64,000 bases of DNA, taken from contig NC_049997.1 of assembly GCF_000003815.2 (NCBI RefSeq), positions 8,734,431 to 8,798,430 of the forward strand. Reading direction: 5' to 3'. How positions within the stretch are numbered: position 1 is the first letter of the stretch; each line of letters begins with the position of its first letter. The notes below the pieces were generated by a model. The model made no database searches and was not told the DNA's origin. It saw only the letters and a program-made list of their open reading frames with translations. Shown here piece by piece: positions 47,310 through 60,537 of this stretch. Made by a program: the position numbers and the translations under genes. This DNA comes from Branchiostoma floridae (lineage: Eukaryota; Chordata; Leptocardii; Amphioxiformes; Branchiostomatidae).

Positions 47310-50150
47310 AGAATATGAGATGAGAGCTTTATTTTGGTTCTTGCAGTTTAGTACATAAACTGAAATTCTAAACCAAATTACAATTGTGGGCATATGTTCG
47401 CCCGAGAGTATCAGTCTTTAAAAAGTATCATTATAAAACATTCATTATAAAATAGAGTTACATAATAAAAGACGTCAGCGTTTCGTCTTCCAGGGAACAT
47501 TAGACAATTGTCATTGAGAGGAAATGAATGTCTACAAAGTCTTGTTATACAGAGATGTTGCCTGATACAAAAACGACTTTCTAAGTCGCTCAGTGCGACA
47601 CGCCGGTAGTGTGAGCTGGTTGCAGTTCCTTAGTGTGCGTCCAGTCTGCTGTTGCCTGTTCCCCGTAACCATGTAGTGTAGCGGATGGTCACTGGCGCGC
47701 ATCTGGTTTAGAAGTGTCACTGCTGCTTCTTCACGCCTGGACCGGAGAGTTGGCAGGAGGGTAGTCGTGCAGGAGGCATCACTGTTTCGGTGAATGATCC
47801 TCATGGCTCTTTTCTGTACTGCCTCGAGGGTGTTTGACTGTGAGATGGTGCACCCAACGTACACAACGTTTGCATATTCCAGTACCGGTCTGATGAGGGT
47901 TGTGTACACTGTTGTTAAATCCTCAGCAGGCATACCACCTTTGGCAAGAAGACGTAGGAAGTGCAAGCGTTGAGAGCCTTTTCCCGTCACGTGAGAAATG
48001 TGGCTGTCATACTTAAGGTTGGAACTGATCTTGAAACCGAGGTAGGGAGCACATGTAACGACTGTTACCTCCTTTCCTCCTAGAGTAAGTGGAGGGAGGT
48101 CAGGTGGTATTCTGGCGAAACATATCCTAAGCTCGTACGATTTGTCGCCATTCATGGTCATGTTGTTTTGTGTTGCCCATGAGTCCAGGTGGGTAGCCTC
48201 TTCCTGCATGGTGGTGTCGGATTCAGCAGTGATACAGGGGATGCAACGAGACAATCCAATGTCATCAGCATAACCGATGTTGGTGGTCGTTTCGTGTTTG
48301 ACAGTTCGAGAGGACATATACACCAGGAATAGGTAAGGTGACAAGACTCCCCCCTGGGGTACACCAGAAGTGACGTCGTGCCAGCTGCTGAATTCACCGT
48401 TGGCGGCGACACGCTGTTTCCTGCCAGACAGATAACTGTTGATCCAAGTCAACATTTGAACAGGGATACCGCGTGTAGCAAGGTGCTGTAGAAGAATCCC
48501 ATGGTCTACTTTGTCAAAAGCCTTTGACATATCTGCAAGTAACCCGCGCACCACTGATGTCTGCTTGTTGTCAAGACTAGTAACCCAGGACTGGTATGCC
48601 TTTAGCAGTGCAGCAGTGGTTTACGATTTAGGCATATATGCAAACTGATCCTTGATCCATGGTTTCATTATGGGGAAGAGTTTGTTTAGCACGAGACGTT
48701 CCTGCACCTTTCCCAGTGTAGAGATCAGAGAGATCGGCCTCCAGTCCTTCTTGCACGTAGGGTGTGTTGTTTTGGGTACGGGACAGATGTTTGCAGTTTT
48801 CCACGCAGACGGCATGATGCCCGTGTTGTAGGATGTGTTCATCAGATGACAGATGACCGGACTGAGGTCCTCACAGAACTGGCTCAGAACCCAGTTTGGT
48901 ACACCATCGGGACCACAGGCTTGCCTTGGGTTTAGATTTTTTAACAATGTCTTTACTTGGCCAATGCTGCAGAGATCGTAGGAGTCATCAGTGGGTGGGA
49001 GTGGGAACAGAGCAAAGGTGTTGCTGACTGACATCGCCTCCCCGAAGAAGTTGTTTAGGTGATCTGCTACTTGTTTCTCTGGGATGTTGGTGAGAGTGAC
49101 CTTTCGTTTTGATCTCTGAGTGCGGCCTAGTTCGTTGTTTACAAAATTCCACCAGTCCCGGGGATTTTGCTTTTTCAGCGATCCAATGCACCTGTTGTAG
49201 TAAAATCGTTTTTGCTTCCTGATAAGAGTCTGTACATGGTTCCGGAGTTTCTTCCAGCGCTCTGTTTTGCCATACTTCAGGTAGACTGCTTGTCTTTTTT
49301 GAAGTGCCGATTTGATTGTGTCGGTCATCCAGTACTTGTCAACGTTTCTGGTCTTCTTCCTCCTGAAAGGTATGCAGGTGTCGAGCATGGTTTGAATGAT
49401 GTCGTAGAAGGTGGTGACCTTGTCCTCGACTGTGCTTGCGCTGTACACACTGGACCAGTCCGTGATCGCCATGCACAGTCCTAGAGCGTCCTTTCTCTCC
49501 TGTGTTACCAGGCGGTGCCTGGTTCTGGAGGGCTCACAGTGGTTTTGATGGATTTGGGGTTTCCAAATCACACAGTTGTGATCACTTGCTCCGAGGGGTG
49601 CTATGGTAGTCGGTGTCTGATATTGGTTGTGGACATTTGTAATGATTAGATCCAGCACACTGTCGGCGCGGGTGGACATTGACACTACCTGTTTCAACTC
49701 GGGGTGACTGGTCAGCAGTGGGTTCAGTGGAAGCTTGTTGAAATCGCCACACAGAATGATACCTGCGTGTGGATGTTTTCGGCGAATTTCATCCAAGGAG
49801 TTGATCAGGTATTGATTAGTTGCGGTTTGCAGGTGAGGTTCGTTTGCCAAAGGAGGGTGATAAAGTGCTCCCAAGAAAAGGCTGGGGATGGCTCTTGGAG
49901 TCCAGTGTGGTTCGAGCTGTATCCACATACATTCAATGTCATCAGGTGTCGAGATGTTGACAGGAGTTGCCTTTATACCTGATTTGATGTAGAATACGCA
50001 TTTGATACTGCTGGGGGACCTCAGTACCACAACAACTAAGATGTTTGACGTCCAATACCATGCAGACTGCATTGTAAAAGTGTACGTAGCCATAAAGGTA
50101 ACCCCAGTATAAGCCTTGCAAGAGAACTTGAATGGGATAGTCTAGCCACA
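47310..50150 (-). mobile_element. CR1/jockey-group LINE, 5'-truncated
   Basis: A non-LTR retrotransposon on the minus strand. It encodes most of an apurinic-like endonuclease and a full reverse transcriptase. The 3' end lies near an AATAAA at about 47333. The N-terminal part of the endonuclease is missing or frameshifted beyond 50093, so the copy is truncated near 50.15 kb. No ORF1 is present. Target-site duplications could not be fixed by eye. Confidence 0.85.
47532..50093 (-). pseudogene. LINE endonuclease-reverse transcriptase with a single in-frame stop
   Basis: Two stretches, 50093-48621 and 48554-47532, lie in the same frame, separated by one TAA (plus-strand TTA at 48621). Endonuclease motifs seen: LCGDFNKLP, DLIITN and GASDHN. 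RT motifs seen: DWRPISLIS, DMSKAFDKVDH, GVPQGGVLSP and the catalytic YADD, then a C-terminal region with VQKRAMRIIH. The family reverse-transcribes its own RNA at nicked target DNA. One nonsense change, with little other damage, indicates a fairly young insertion. The element has no RNase H, as in CR1/L2/jockey groups; the exact clade is not determined. Confidence 0.85.
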
Positions 50151-50289
50151 AGGAGCCACTATCATCATTATAGTATGATGATATCAGGTAAGCTTCCTGG
50201 GTTTGCCACGTTTTGCTTTGTCTGCAATTTCAATAAATCTAAATCTAAATCTGCTTCGAATTCCCGAGTTATTAAACTAAAACAAACAT

Positions 50290-50764
<475 letters not shown>

Positions 50765-50765
50765 G

Positions 50766-52312
50766 ACTAAAGCATAACGTTCCCGGCAAAGGTAAAAGAC
50801 TATCGAGCAGTGAATAGTCCATTTATGATGGATGTGTAACGGCCTGCACGTACAGGTTTACATCCGAAGACAAACGTCCTCTGAAAGATGTATTGCCGGA
50901 AGCAGGGAGGTGTGACATTGGATCTGAGTGACATTCATCATTTCAGGAAATTCTCCAAAGAGATTGTCATTATAGATATAGGTGAACGATTCCTTACAAG
51001 GGGAGCACCGAGCCATATTGCCTGGGGACCCGCGGTCAAGGAACTACCATTCCAGACGTGAGAAGTTGTATATCGGAAAGTATATTATAGAAAGTATATT
51101 AGAAAATATATCAGCTATATATCATAAATTGATAGATGACGCATGTGAACATTGAGTGCACCAAGATAACATATGAAACTCAGTGCATGAATTCGGGTTA
51201 CTCGAGATGATTTTGTATGGCCACAGACGTTTTTATAAGGTGTGGCCCCGCCGAATGACCGAGAAGATAAGTTAAAGGCATATATAGCAGACACCTACGT
51301 AGATAGATGCCCTCAAACATGACGGGTATTCGGCATTAGGTGTTACTGACCGATGGCTTAGAAGGGTACCACCGGTCAAGCTTTACAGATAGGTGGGCGG
51401 AAAGAAGAAAAAAGATCACAGACGCAGGCTGGTAGAATACGCCACGCAAACGTTATTACCTTCATTCATCATCTTAAAAGCTTGGGGTTTGCGGATGCAG
51501 GGGTTATTGACAGATAGATCCAAGGCAATACCCGGTCAAGATTTAAAGACACGTAAGAAACGCAGGGCAAAGTCCAATGTATGATGGTATAGTAAGACTT
51601 TACAACTATTCTTATTTATCCATCTTTGGATTATATTCAATGTATCAAAATCATCGTACCCTTGAAAACACAGTAAGTGCTAGTATATGTAGTAAATATT
51701 CATAAAAATATTCTTCAAAAGGGAGCCAACCCAGGGCGTTGTAAACCTTACTTAGCGAGTTTTTTTTTCACAAATGAAGCAAGGTGGCCATGATTATGTA
51801 AAAGATGTAGCATTTGAACTCTAGTAAAATTCTAAGAGCAAAGGGTTAAGTTTCCTCTGAAATCCTGATGGCTAAAAAACATATTCACCCATCCTACACT
51901 TTATGCTTGATATATAAGACAAAATCTTTTTGATGTGTGACTCAATATCTTTATTCAAAGCAAAATAAGGTTTATAAACTGACATCATTGACTGAACAAA
52001 TTTTGAATTCATTGACACACATTTCAAACCATTATCACCATTCTAGAACTTCCATCTATCCATCAATATCATCAAAAGATCTGATCATACAAACACGTAT
52101 TGTTATCTTATTTTTACAACAATAATTACTTGCATAGAGTGAGAGTGAGATAGCATCTTAAACAGAACATTATTGAATTGCTTAAGTGACTCAATACACT
52201 ACAACACACTAGAATTTGGCTCATTCTACTCATAACTTCGGACTATAGACAGTGACATTTGACTTCTACAAGATGAACGTTTGCAACCTTTAGAATACTA
52301 CATACCCTACAT
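50766..52312. other. Intergenic DNA and LRR-Ig copy 1 3' flank
   Basis: The minus-strand AATAAA at 51955-51950 is about 360 bases after the LRR-Ig stop codon and may end that transcript. No other gene is seen. Confidence 0.5.
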
Positions 52313-55015
52313 CTACGTAACTGTAAGCTGCACAACCTTAGAATCAGAGCCTAAGCCATTGAGTGCTTTGCAATGATACTCTCCAGCATCGCCTGCCACT
52401 AAGTCGCTGACTGTCAGGGCCCCATTCTCATAGTTCACGCGGAACTTGTTATACTGGTAGGAATACTTGGACAGCTCAACTCCGGGAGACTGAGGAATAG
52501 TCCAGAAGATTTCTGCCTGAGGACAGGCCGTCACGTTACACGTCAGGATCGCGTCTTTACCCACAGTGCCCTGGACCTGTCCGCCGGTTTGGTCGATCTT
52601 CGGTGCGGAGGTTTGTGGCTTACAGTCGTCACAAGTGAGTTCATCAACACTCAGGTCACGTAACTTCTTTCCAAAGTACTTGGATGGAGAGCGACATTCA
52701 ACTTGAATTTCGAGCATAGGACTTGCGGTTTTAAGCCACTGGGCAAAATCCTTCATTAAGCAATCACATGCCCAGGGGTTGCTGTCAAGGGACACTTTAC
52801 TCAAGTTTTTGAAGCCAGAGAAAATGTTACCGGGCAGATAGCTGGCTAAGTTGTCCGCAAGGTTCACTGTTTCCAAACTAGACAGGCCCACAAATGCACC
52901 ATTTTCGATGAAACTGATGCGGTTACCCTCCAGCACAAGAGTGTTTAGCTTGGTATTCGGGAAGGAATTGCTCGATAGATGGGTGATTGAGTTAGAGGTC
53001 ATGTCAATCCGACTCAGGTTCACGTATGACATGAGCATATCTGTAGGGACCATACTGATTCTATTGCCCTTAAAGAAAAGTGCGGAAAGGTTGGCGGATT
53101 TGCCAAAGTCGGTGGTGATGTTTTCAATTTGATTATAAGAGAGTGTTAGAGATGTCAGATTAGACAAGCAGTTCAGGGCATCTGTAGGAACTGCCTGCAA
53201 ATGATCCTCATCTAAAACCAACGACTGTAGGGAGGGGAGGTCGCAGAAGGCCTGGGCGTTAAGTGTACCATTCTGGTTAAGTGCATTTGCGAGGTTTAAG
53301 CGGTCAAGCCTCTCTAACCCTTTGAAGGCATCAGCCGGTATCATATCCATCTCATTGTCGTACAGATCTAACGTCATGAGAAACGCTGCGTCGCTAAGGC
53401 CTGTTGGGGGAGCTTTAAGTTTGTTGTTGTTTAGCGAGATGGTTTGGACTTCTTTAAGTCCGGAGAAGGAAATCTTATCGAGCATATTGTAGCTCAGATC
53501 GACTTCCTGTAGGTAATACACATCAAGAGCGCCGTCTGCGACCTCTGTCAGTTGGTTGTTGGCTAGATTGAGCGTCTGTACTCTAGTGGTTGAACCGAAG
53601 ACGCCCTTGGGGAAAGATTGGAGTTTATTGAACTCAAAGCTGACAAGGGTCAATGACTCGCTTTCTGACATGAGACCACTGGGGACAGTAGTGAGTTCGT
53701 TATGCGACAGGTCTAGTGATCTAAGGTACTTAGCGTGGTCAAAAGCCCCCGCTTCTATACTTGCTATCTTGTTGTCATTGAGAGTTAATGATGATATACC
53801 TTCCTTACCACCTGACTTAAATGTATCTTTAGTGATAGACGTCAACTGGTTGTTATTTAGTTGGATGTTAAGGGCGCTGAGGGTAAGCTCCATAAAGGCA
53901 CCATCATCAATAGTGGATATCATGTTGTTGCTGAGAACGATTTGGTTCAAGCGTTTAGCATTGGAAAACAGAGTTTTGGAAATCTTGGTTATCTGGTTGT
54001 CACTAAGGTCTATGCTGAACAACTTGGGCGTGTACTTGAACATGGTGGAGTCAAGATCGGTTAGATTGTTACCACTCAGGCTAAGACGTTCAAGATTTTC
54101 AAGGTCTTGAAATACCTTTCCCCCTATTGATGTGATCTGATTGTCGCTAATGTCTAAGAATTCCATGTGAGACAGACCTTTAAGATCGTCGTCTGAGAGA
54201 GTTGAAATTTGGTTTGACCCTGCATTGAGCTGCATGAGAAGCGGACAGTTTTGAAAGAGGCCGGAAGGAAACGTGGTTAGAGCGTTACCAGAGATATCGA
54301 AAAACTCGAGGTGACCGAGATCGTCAAAGGCACCTGACTCGATGGTTGATATCTTGTTACTTGGCAGTAAGAGTCGGTTTAGCCTTTTCAGACCCCTTAG
54401 GTCTGTGGCGCGAACCTCGGTGATGCCGGTACTGGTGAGGGAGAGGGACGTGATGTTTTCAGGTAGATTGCTGGGGATGTTCAGGATGCTAAAAGAAATT
54501 GAAAAGAACTGATCAAATTTATGCATTGACTCTAAGTATAATGAAAAATCCATCAAGTCTATGCAGGCGTTCTTCCAGCGGGCTTACTCATAAATGTTCC
54601 CAACTATACACATGTATTGGAATCTTAATGAACAGATACTTGGTAACTTACGTCTTTACAGCAATATATAAACTTTTCCTGTCTTGGTTGGATTGGAATA
54701 TCTTATTTCCGTTATGCAAACATCAAAATATGACCATCGAATTAACTGGGAATGTTTTTATAGCATCATTTTGAAATGTTTTAAAAGCATCATTTTAAAT
54801 ACTTAGACAATACAAGTTGCGTTTATGCTGATGATTGTTTCATACAAAATACAAGCTTTATATAAAACTTACTTTCCTCCAGTACAGGTGACCGCAAAGG
54901 GATGAGTTGTTGTAGGTTGACACAGACACCCATCCGGGCACTGAGCATCGGTTGATTTGAATAGCACAAAGGTCACGAGTGCAAAGGTCACAAGGACACC
55001 CCACGTGGTGGCCAT
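52313..55015 (-). CDS. Secreted LRR-Ig protein, copy 1 (about 24 LRRs)
   Basis: Coding exons on the minus strand: 55015-54873 (signal peptide and LRRNT) and 54488-52313, with split codon AA|C. The product has 772 residues. It starts with a hydrophobic signal ending near STDA, followed by an LRRNT with CPDGCLC and VTCTG. Next come about 24 leucine-rich repeats of the 24-residue extracellular type. An LRRCT follows (about 618-670, NPWACDC to LTCDDC) and one Ig domain (about 675-772, Cys 698 and Cys 754, W in FWTIP, DAGEYHC). No transmembrane segment or GPI signal follows, so it should be secreted. The family is used in recognition or adhesion; LRR-Ig genes are greatly expanded in amphioxus. The ATG is just inside an exon with acceptor TTACAG|GCAAAC. 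A noncoding leader exon ends at 55713. A minus-strand AATAAA lies at 51955-51950. It is the paralogue of the 56.4-58.9 kb gene. Confidence 0.88.
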
Positions 55016-55712
55016 GTTTGCCTGTAATCATAGAAACACTATTGTTGTTTTTTGTTAGTAGATACTATTTCTTAACCCTTATCGGTATTGATAAGACTAC
55101 TGTGGCATTACAGCTCACCGGGATCATTTCATTCACAGATTACAAGTTAAGATGGCTTGTCATATCTCAATCATAAGAAAAATTGCACAGTCTAAAACCG
55201 TGAAATAGAATCGCCGTTTTCAATTTTACATACATTTATATTTTGTATTCGAGACGCATTTAAACCATTATACATTCTAGACGCATTTAAACCATGCACC
55301 CATATCATATGCATTATGCAGCACGGTTCGTTGTACGGAAGGGCATTCCCCCAAGCCTTGTGACTGCCGCGTGCTTGTTTGATGTTTACCTAAGGGGGCG
55401 TACACCTCCATTTTCCCACCTGCTACTTTCCACATAATGTTATGGAGTCTTAAATTTCATTTGGAAATTTCTCCTTCGTGCTATTCAAATCAAAACCATA
55501 CCTTCGTGACAAGTCATCTTAAGTTGGTTTATGCAGTCAATACGATTGAGTTTATGGCTATTCTAGTATGCTTATATCTGTATTTGTACAGGATAATAAG
55601 GACCAATTAAAGACATATTGAGATGCCATTTATCGAGCACCGTGATCATAAACCAGTCACTAAGACAATGAATAGTCCTACTCTGCCTGTAGAAGACAAA
55701 GCGCATAGTCAC

Positions 55713-55860
55713 CTTTATAATGGTTGTTCCTTTGGGTAGCTCAGGTAATGTTGTGACTGCAACTCTTTCGTGGCACAGACTGTCGTCCAAGTCAGTCAGG
55801 TGAGACTTGAAGGTTAAAGGTCAGAAGGGTTCATTTATCATTAAACCACTCCATATATGG
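55713..55860 (-). promoter_or_regulatory. LRR-Ig copy 1 promoter and noncoding leader exon
   Basis: The donor on the minus strand is AAAG|GTGACT, with the exon ending at 55713. Upstream at 55851-55860 is CCATATATGG, which fits both a TATA box and a CArG (SRF) element CC(A/T)6GG. The segment aligns with 59673-59829 in front of copy 2. The transcription start is not known; about 25-30 bases downstream of the box (near 55825) is expected. Confidence 0.5.
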
Positions 55861-56381
55861 TGGGCACGGGCAGTGACCTCAGAGAGGCCATTCAGAAAGC
55901 CAGGACGAAGTCACAAGATATACATGTGATTTAGTGCAAGGACCGGACAAAAATTCTGCTCTATGTATAATAGTTTGCATATGGTAGGTTCTTTAAGACT
56001 TCTAGATTGCTGACGTCATCTATTGCGATATAAATGATAATGACAGAAGCGGCATAAGTTCTTCACTTTTAATGATAGTCAAGTCGAACGGTACCACGTA
56101 AAATAGTAAACGCGATAATTTCAACTTGGATTAAAAATAAATTGCATTGCTCAAAGTTGTATCTAACATTCTGTGTACTAGGCAGACGATCAATACACAC
56201 AATGTGCAGTCATATTGCTTTTTCAAAGGGATTACGTATTCTTTTAAAGAATCAAGCCTTACGCTTGTTACAAATAATTTCCAAACAAGTATTAAAAAGT
56301 TAATCTTTTTGGCATTTTAAGGCGTATGACAATGTATTTTTTTTGTATTTCATTTGAGGACTGTTGAAGCTATATATGACT

Positions 56382-58914
56382 CTAGCTCTCCATAACGGTT
56401 AACTTCACAACCTTAGAGTCAGTGCCTAGACCATTAAAAGCCTTACAATGATAATCGCCAGCATCACTTGCTAGTGTACTCCTTACAGTCAATGTCCCAT
56501 TCTTATTGTCCACATGAAACCTACTGTACTGATAGGAATACTTGGACAGCTCAACTCCGGGAGACTGAGGAATAGTCCAGAAGATTTCTGCCTGAGGACA
56601 GGCCGTCACGTTACACGTCAGGATTGCGTCTTTGCCCACACTGCCTTGTACTTGCCCGCCGGATTGGTCGATCTTTGGCGCAGACGTTTGCGGTTTACAG
56701 TCGTCACAAGTGAGTTCATCAACGCTCAGGTCACGCAACTTCTTTCCAAAGTGCTTCGAAGGAGAGCGGCACTTGACTTCAATCGCTAGTGTAGGACTTG
56801 ACGTGTTTAGCCACTGGGCAAAATCCTTCATTAAGCAATCACATGCCCAGGGGTTGTTGTCAAGGGACACTTTACTCAAGTTTTTGAAGCCCGCAAAAAT
56901 GTTACCGGGCAGATAGCTGGCTTGGTTGTTGGCAAGGTTCACTGTTTCCAAACTAGACAGGCCCTGAAAGGCACCCTTTTCCAAGAAGCTGATGCGGTTT
57001 TTCTCGAACACGAGGTTCGCTAACTTGGTATTTGGGAAAGAATTGCTTGATAGATGGGTGATTGAGTTAGACGTCAAATCAATGCGAGCCAAATTTGCAT
57101 AGGGCATGAGCATATTAGTAGGGACCATACTGATCTCGTTGTCTTTGAGGTACAGCTCCAAAAGATTCGAAGACTTGCCAAAGTCAGTGGTGACGTTTTT
57201 GATCTGGTTGCCAGACAGTGTCAAGGATGTCAAGGTAGTTAGGCAGTTCAGGGCAGATGTTGGAACAGACAACAAATAATCCCCATCTAAAACCAGTGAT
57301 TGTAAGCGAGGGAGGTGGCAAAATGCCTGGGCGTTGAGTGTACCGCTAGCCTTCAGTGAATTTGCAAGATTTAGGCGGTTGAGGTTGTCTAAACCCCCAA
57401 AGGCATTAGCGGGAATCGCATCCATCTCATTGTCATAAAGGTCCAATGTCGTCAATGACTTTGCCTCACTGAGCCCTGTCGGAAGTCCTGATAGCTTGTT
57501 GTTGTTTAAAGAGATTGTGTCAACTGATTTTAAGCCAGAGAAAGAGAAACGGGATAGCAGGTTGTAGCTTAGATCAATGTAGTTCAAACCCTTCACCACC
57601 AGTGAACCTTCCTCAATTTCTGTTAGTTGATTATTGGCTAGGATCAAATTTTCTACGTTAGTTCTCGGGCCAAAGATGCCTTTGGGAAAAGAGTTGAGTT
57701 TGTTAAACTCGAAGTTTACTGTGTTCAAACTCACATGTTCAGACAGTAAACCAGCAGGAACAGCGGATAGTTGATTGTTAGAAAGATCTAGCTCATCTAA
57801 TTGCTTCGCGCTCATAAATGATCCCGATTCTATGGCGGCTATCTTGTTGTCATGAAGGGTCAGCGTTTGTATTCCTTGAATTCCACTTATTTTAAAGGTA
57901 TCATTGGTAATGGATGTTAACTGATTGTTGTGGAGATAGATCTCAAGAGGAAAAAAGAGCCTTTCAATCTTGGCAAATGCACCGTCATCAATTGTAGATA
58001 TCATATTGTCATTCAGAACAATTTGGTTTAACCCTTTTGTGTTAGAAAACAGGGGTTTGGATATCTTTGTTATTCGATTATTACTAAGGTCTATAGTATC
58101 TAGGTGACTCAAACCAGATAAAATATCCTCAGGCAATAGAGATATATTATTAGAAGCTCCGTTTAGTTCCTGAAGGATCGGACAGTTCTGAAACAACCCG
58201 GAGGGAAACGCATTTAAGACGTTACCGGAGATGTCGAAGTACTCAAGGCGATGGAGATCATCAAATGCACCTGACTCAATAGCTGATATCTTATTATTTG
58301 GCAGCGAGAGGTGCCTAAGCCTCTTCAGGGGCTGCAGGTCTGCGGCGCGGACCTTGGTGATGCCGGTATTGGTGATCGTTAGAGAAGTGGTGACGAAGGG
58401 TAGATTGGTTGGGATGTTCACAATTCTGAAAAAAATCAAAAACTTTTAAGAAAAGAGCAAGAAGGTTATAGGCATTTAAAGATTTATAAGATAGAAGGCT
58501 TATTGCAAAAATACAATAAAGGACAATGATAATGATTCTGAATGGAATTCATTAACAAAGTGGACATTAAGTGAAATATAGGGGTCATCAAATAGTGATA
58601 CTTCAATTCTAACATTAATGCTATTGGGTTTCCTTTCTTTAAAAAAATATATAAATACACATAATACATAAAAACGGGCGATTTTTTTGCACCGTTGTAA
58701 CTCTTGAATAAAATTTAAAAAACTGACTTTCAAAATAATGTATGTCTACTCAAAAGAGATGGATTGATATGTACTTCTCTCCAGTACAAGTCACTTCATG
58801 TGGATTGATTGCTGGCTCACAATCGCAGCCATCGGGGCAACTCGCGTCTGCACCTTGGAACGGCACAAAGGTCACGAGTACAAATATCAGGAGTACACGT
58901 GATGGGGTGGCCAT
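56382..58914 (-). CDS. Secreted LRR-Ig protein, copy 2 (about 22 LRRs)
   Basis: Coding exons: 58914-58775 and 58425-56382, joined through split codon AA|A, giving 727 residues. The order is signal peptide (MATPSRVLLIFVLVTF to GADA), LRRNT (CPDGCDC to VTCTG), about 22 LRRs, LRRCT (about 571-623) and one Ig domain (about 628-727), ending VKLTVMES with no membrane anchor. Compared with copy 1 it lacks two consecutive LRRs. Its fifth repeat (SHLDTIDLSNNRITKISK) joins the start of copy 1's repeat 5 to the end of copy 1's repeat 7. LRRCT and Ig are nearly identical to copy 1. The noncoding leader exon ends at 59673 and the acceptor for the signal exon is CTACAG|GCAAAA. The role is likely extracellular binding; the ligand is unknown. 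Confidence 0.88.
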
Positions 58915-59375
58915 TTTTGCCTGTAGATATATGGATATCATCTTTAATTGCATGCCAATGGTAAACTGATGCAGTCGTAATAACAGATGAAAAATTCTAA
59001 TGTTTACCAAAAATGCTGTTGGACTGTAAGTCATTCCGTACATTGGGACAGTTTAATGTGATTTTCAATTCATCTAACAACAGTTATGACAAGTCAGGTA
59101 GCGTGATTTTATCTGTAACGAGACACTAAATTGAGATGCTTCACGTTTACAATAAGTATGTACATATTTACGATTGTTGAGAAATCATTCGGCATTATGT
59201 CCGGATGTTGTAACTTCATTGAAAGACACAAATGTGGTGGATCTATTGCGTATTCAAGCAATCAACTTCAATTGACTTATACTTTAGATATTGCAGCATA
59301 TTGGAAACTATACATTATGGACAGCATAAAAGACTGCGTAATACAATAACGCTAATCTCCAAACAGATCCTACGT

Positions 59376-59493
59376 TAGCCTAAACTAGTATCAAAAGCTG
59401 CCAGAAGAGTGTATTGGACTACGGACTCCGGTAGCCAAACACACTCCTACGCCGGCCTTACTCCTTTTGCAGCTTTGATATTAACTCAGGCTA
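59376..59493. mobile_element. Small inverted-repeat element
   Basis: TAGCCTAAACTAGTATCAAA followed by AGCTGC at the left is mirrored by GCAGCTTTGATATTAACTCA and GGCTA at the right, with partial mismatches. The middle is GC-richer and also partly self-complementary (GACTCCGG region). Confidence 0.6.
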
Positions 59494-59672
59494 CCGTAGC
59501 ATCTGCTTGCAGATTACAATAACGCTGCAGTTACCTTAGAATTTTAGGCTAGTTTAGAGACCATGTTCTAATTGTTGTATATGCAAAAAGTCGATAAGAA
59601 ATAATGAATCGACCACTGTGACAGTAAACAGTCCTACATTACTCTGCATGATAAAGAAAAGGCGCACGTTAC

Positions 59673-59829
59673 CTTGACAATGGTTGTTTCTTTGGAAGTT
59701 CGGATAGTTCTGGAAATGTTGTGTCTGCAAATCTTTCGTTGTACAGACTAGGGTGAAATTCAGACATGTGATACCAGAAGGGTAAGGGTCGACCAGACGA
59801 GTTAATGATTATAATCACTCCATATAAGG
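59673..59829 (-). promoter_or_regulatory. LRR-Ig copy 2 promoter and noncoding leader exon
   Basis: It is homologous to 55713-55860. The donor is CAAG|GTAACG, and the box CCATATAAGG at 59820-59829 (CCTTATATGG on the coding strand) keeps both the TATA and the CArG pattern despite substitutions around it. The intron between this exon and the signal exon runs from 59672 to 58921. Confidence 0.5.
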
Positions 59830-59984
59830 TGGACAGTCAGGGTGTTTAGTACACCTACCTCAGACAGGCCATTCGTAAAGCCAGAACTAAGATATGCGTG
59901 ACTAATTACAACGACCAAACAACAAATCTGCTTTATATGATAGTTAGGGATTCTTTAAGAATCTTACATTACATACTTTGTCTT

Positions 59985-60175
59985 CCGAGACGATGGAGAT
60001 CATCGAATGCTCTTGGCTCGATGGTTGATATCTTATTATATACCAGAGAGAGAGAGAGAGAGTTGCGTTAGCCTAGTTGAATGCTTTATTAGGGGATCGC
60101 GCTTCTGACCTTGAAACGGCACAAAGACCACGAGTACAAAGGTATTATGTGATGTGACAACCATGTTTGCCTATG
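59985..60175 (-). pseudogene. Collapsed third LRR-Ig copy (relic)
   Basis: 59985-60045 matches the start of the LRR exon of copy 2 (CGATGGAGATCATCGAATGC versus the same region near 58247), and 60094-60175 matches the signal-peptide exon. Most LRRs, LRRCT and Ig are gone, and a GA microsatellite sits between the pieces. A promoter-like relic resembling the leader exon follows at about 60930-61010 (GTCAATCAGGTGGGATT). It is not translatable. Confidence 0.65.
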
Positions 60176-60537
60176 CAATGGGCAAAGTACATGTAATCAA
60201 AGATGGGGGACATTACCTGCAATTACGGATCCAATAACAATAACTGATTAAAATACTGATGCTATACAAAAACAATTACTGCCTGATTATCAGTCATTAC
60301 GATGATAGTCTGATGTGATTTTCTATGCGTGGAACAAAAGTTGCAGGGGAGTAAGCCGCGTGACAAGTCAGGGGATTAATTTCCTATATAATGTATAAGG
60401 ACACACTCAATTGACTTGCTTCTGGTATGCTTTGTTACAAACACGTTTCTAAGAAATCATTGGACGTCATGCCCATATTCTGTCGTGATCGCCTCCATTG
60501 AAAGATGGCGGTTATTTAGGGGGTATGTAGGCAGTTA

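Noticed and set aside
53556-54110. 184-codon ORF opposite LRR-Ig copy 1
   Set aside because: It is a shadow of the LRR-coding strand; periodic codon use explains the openness.
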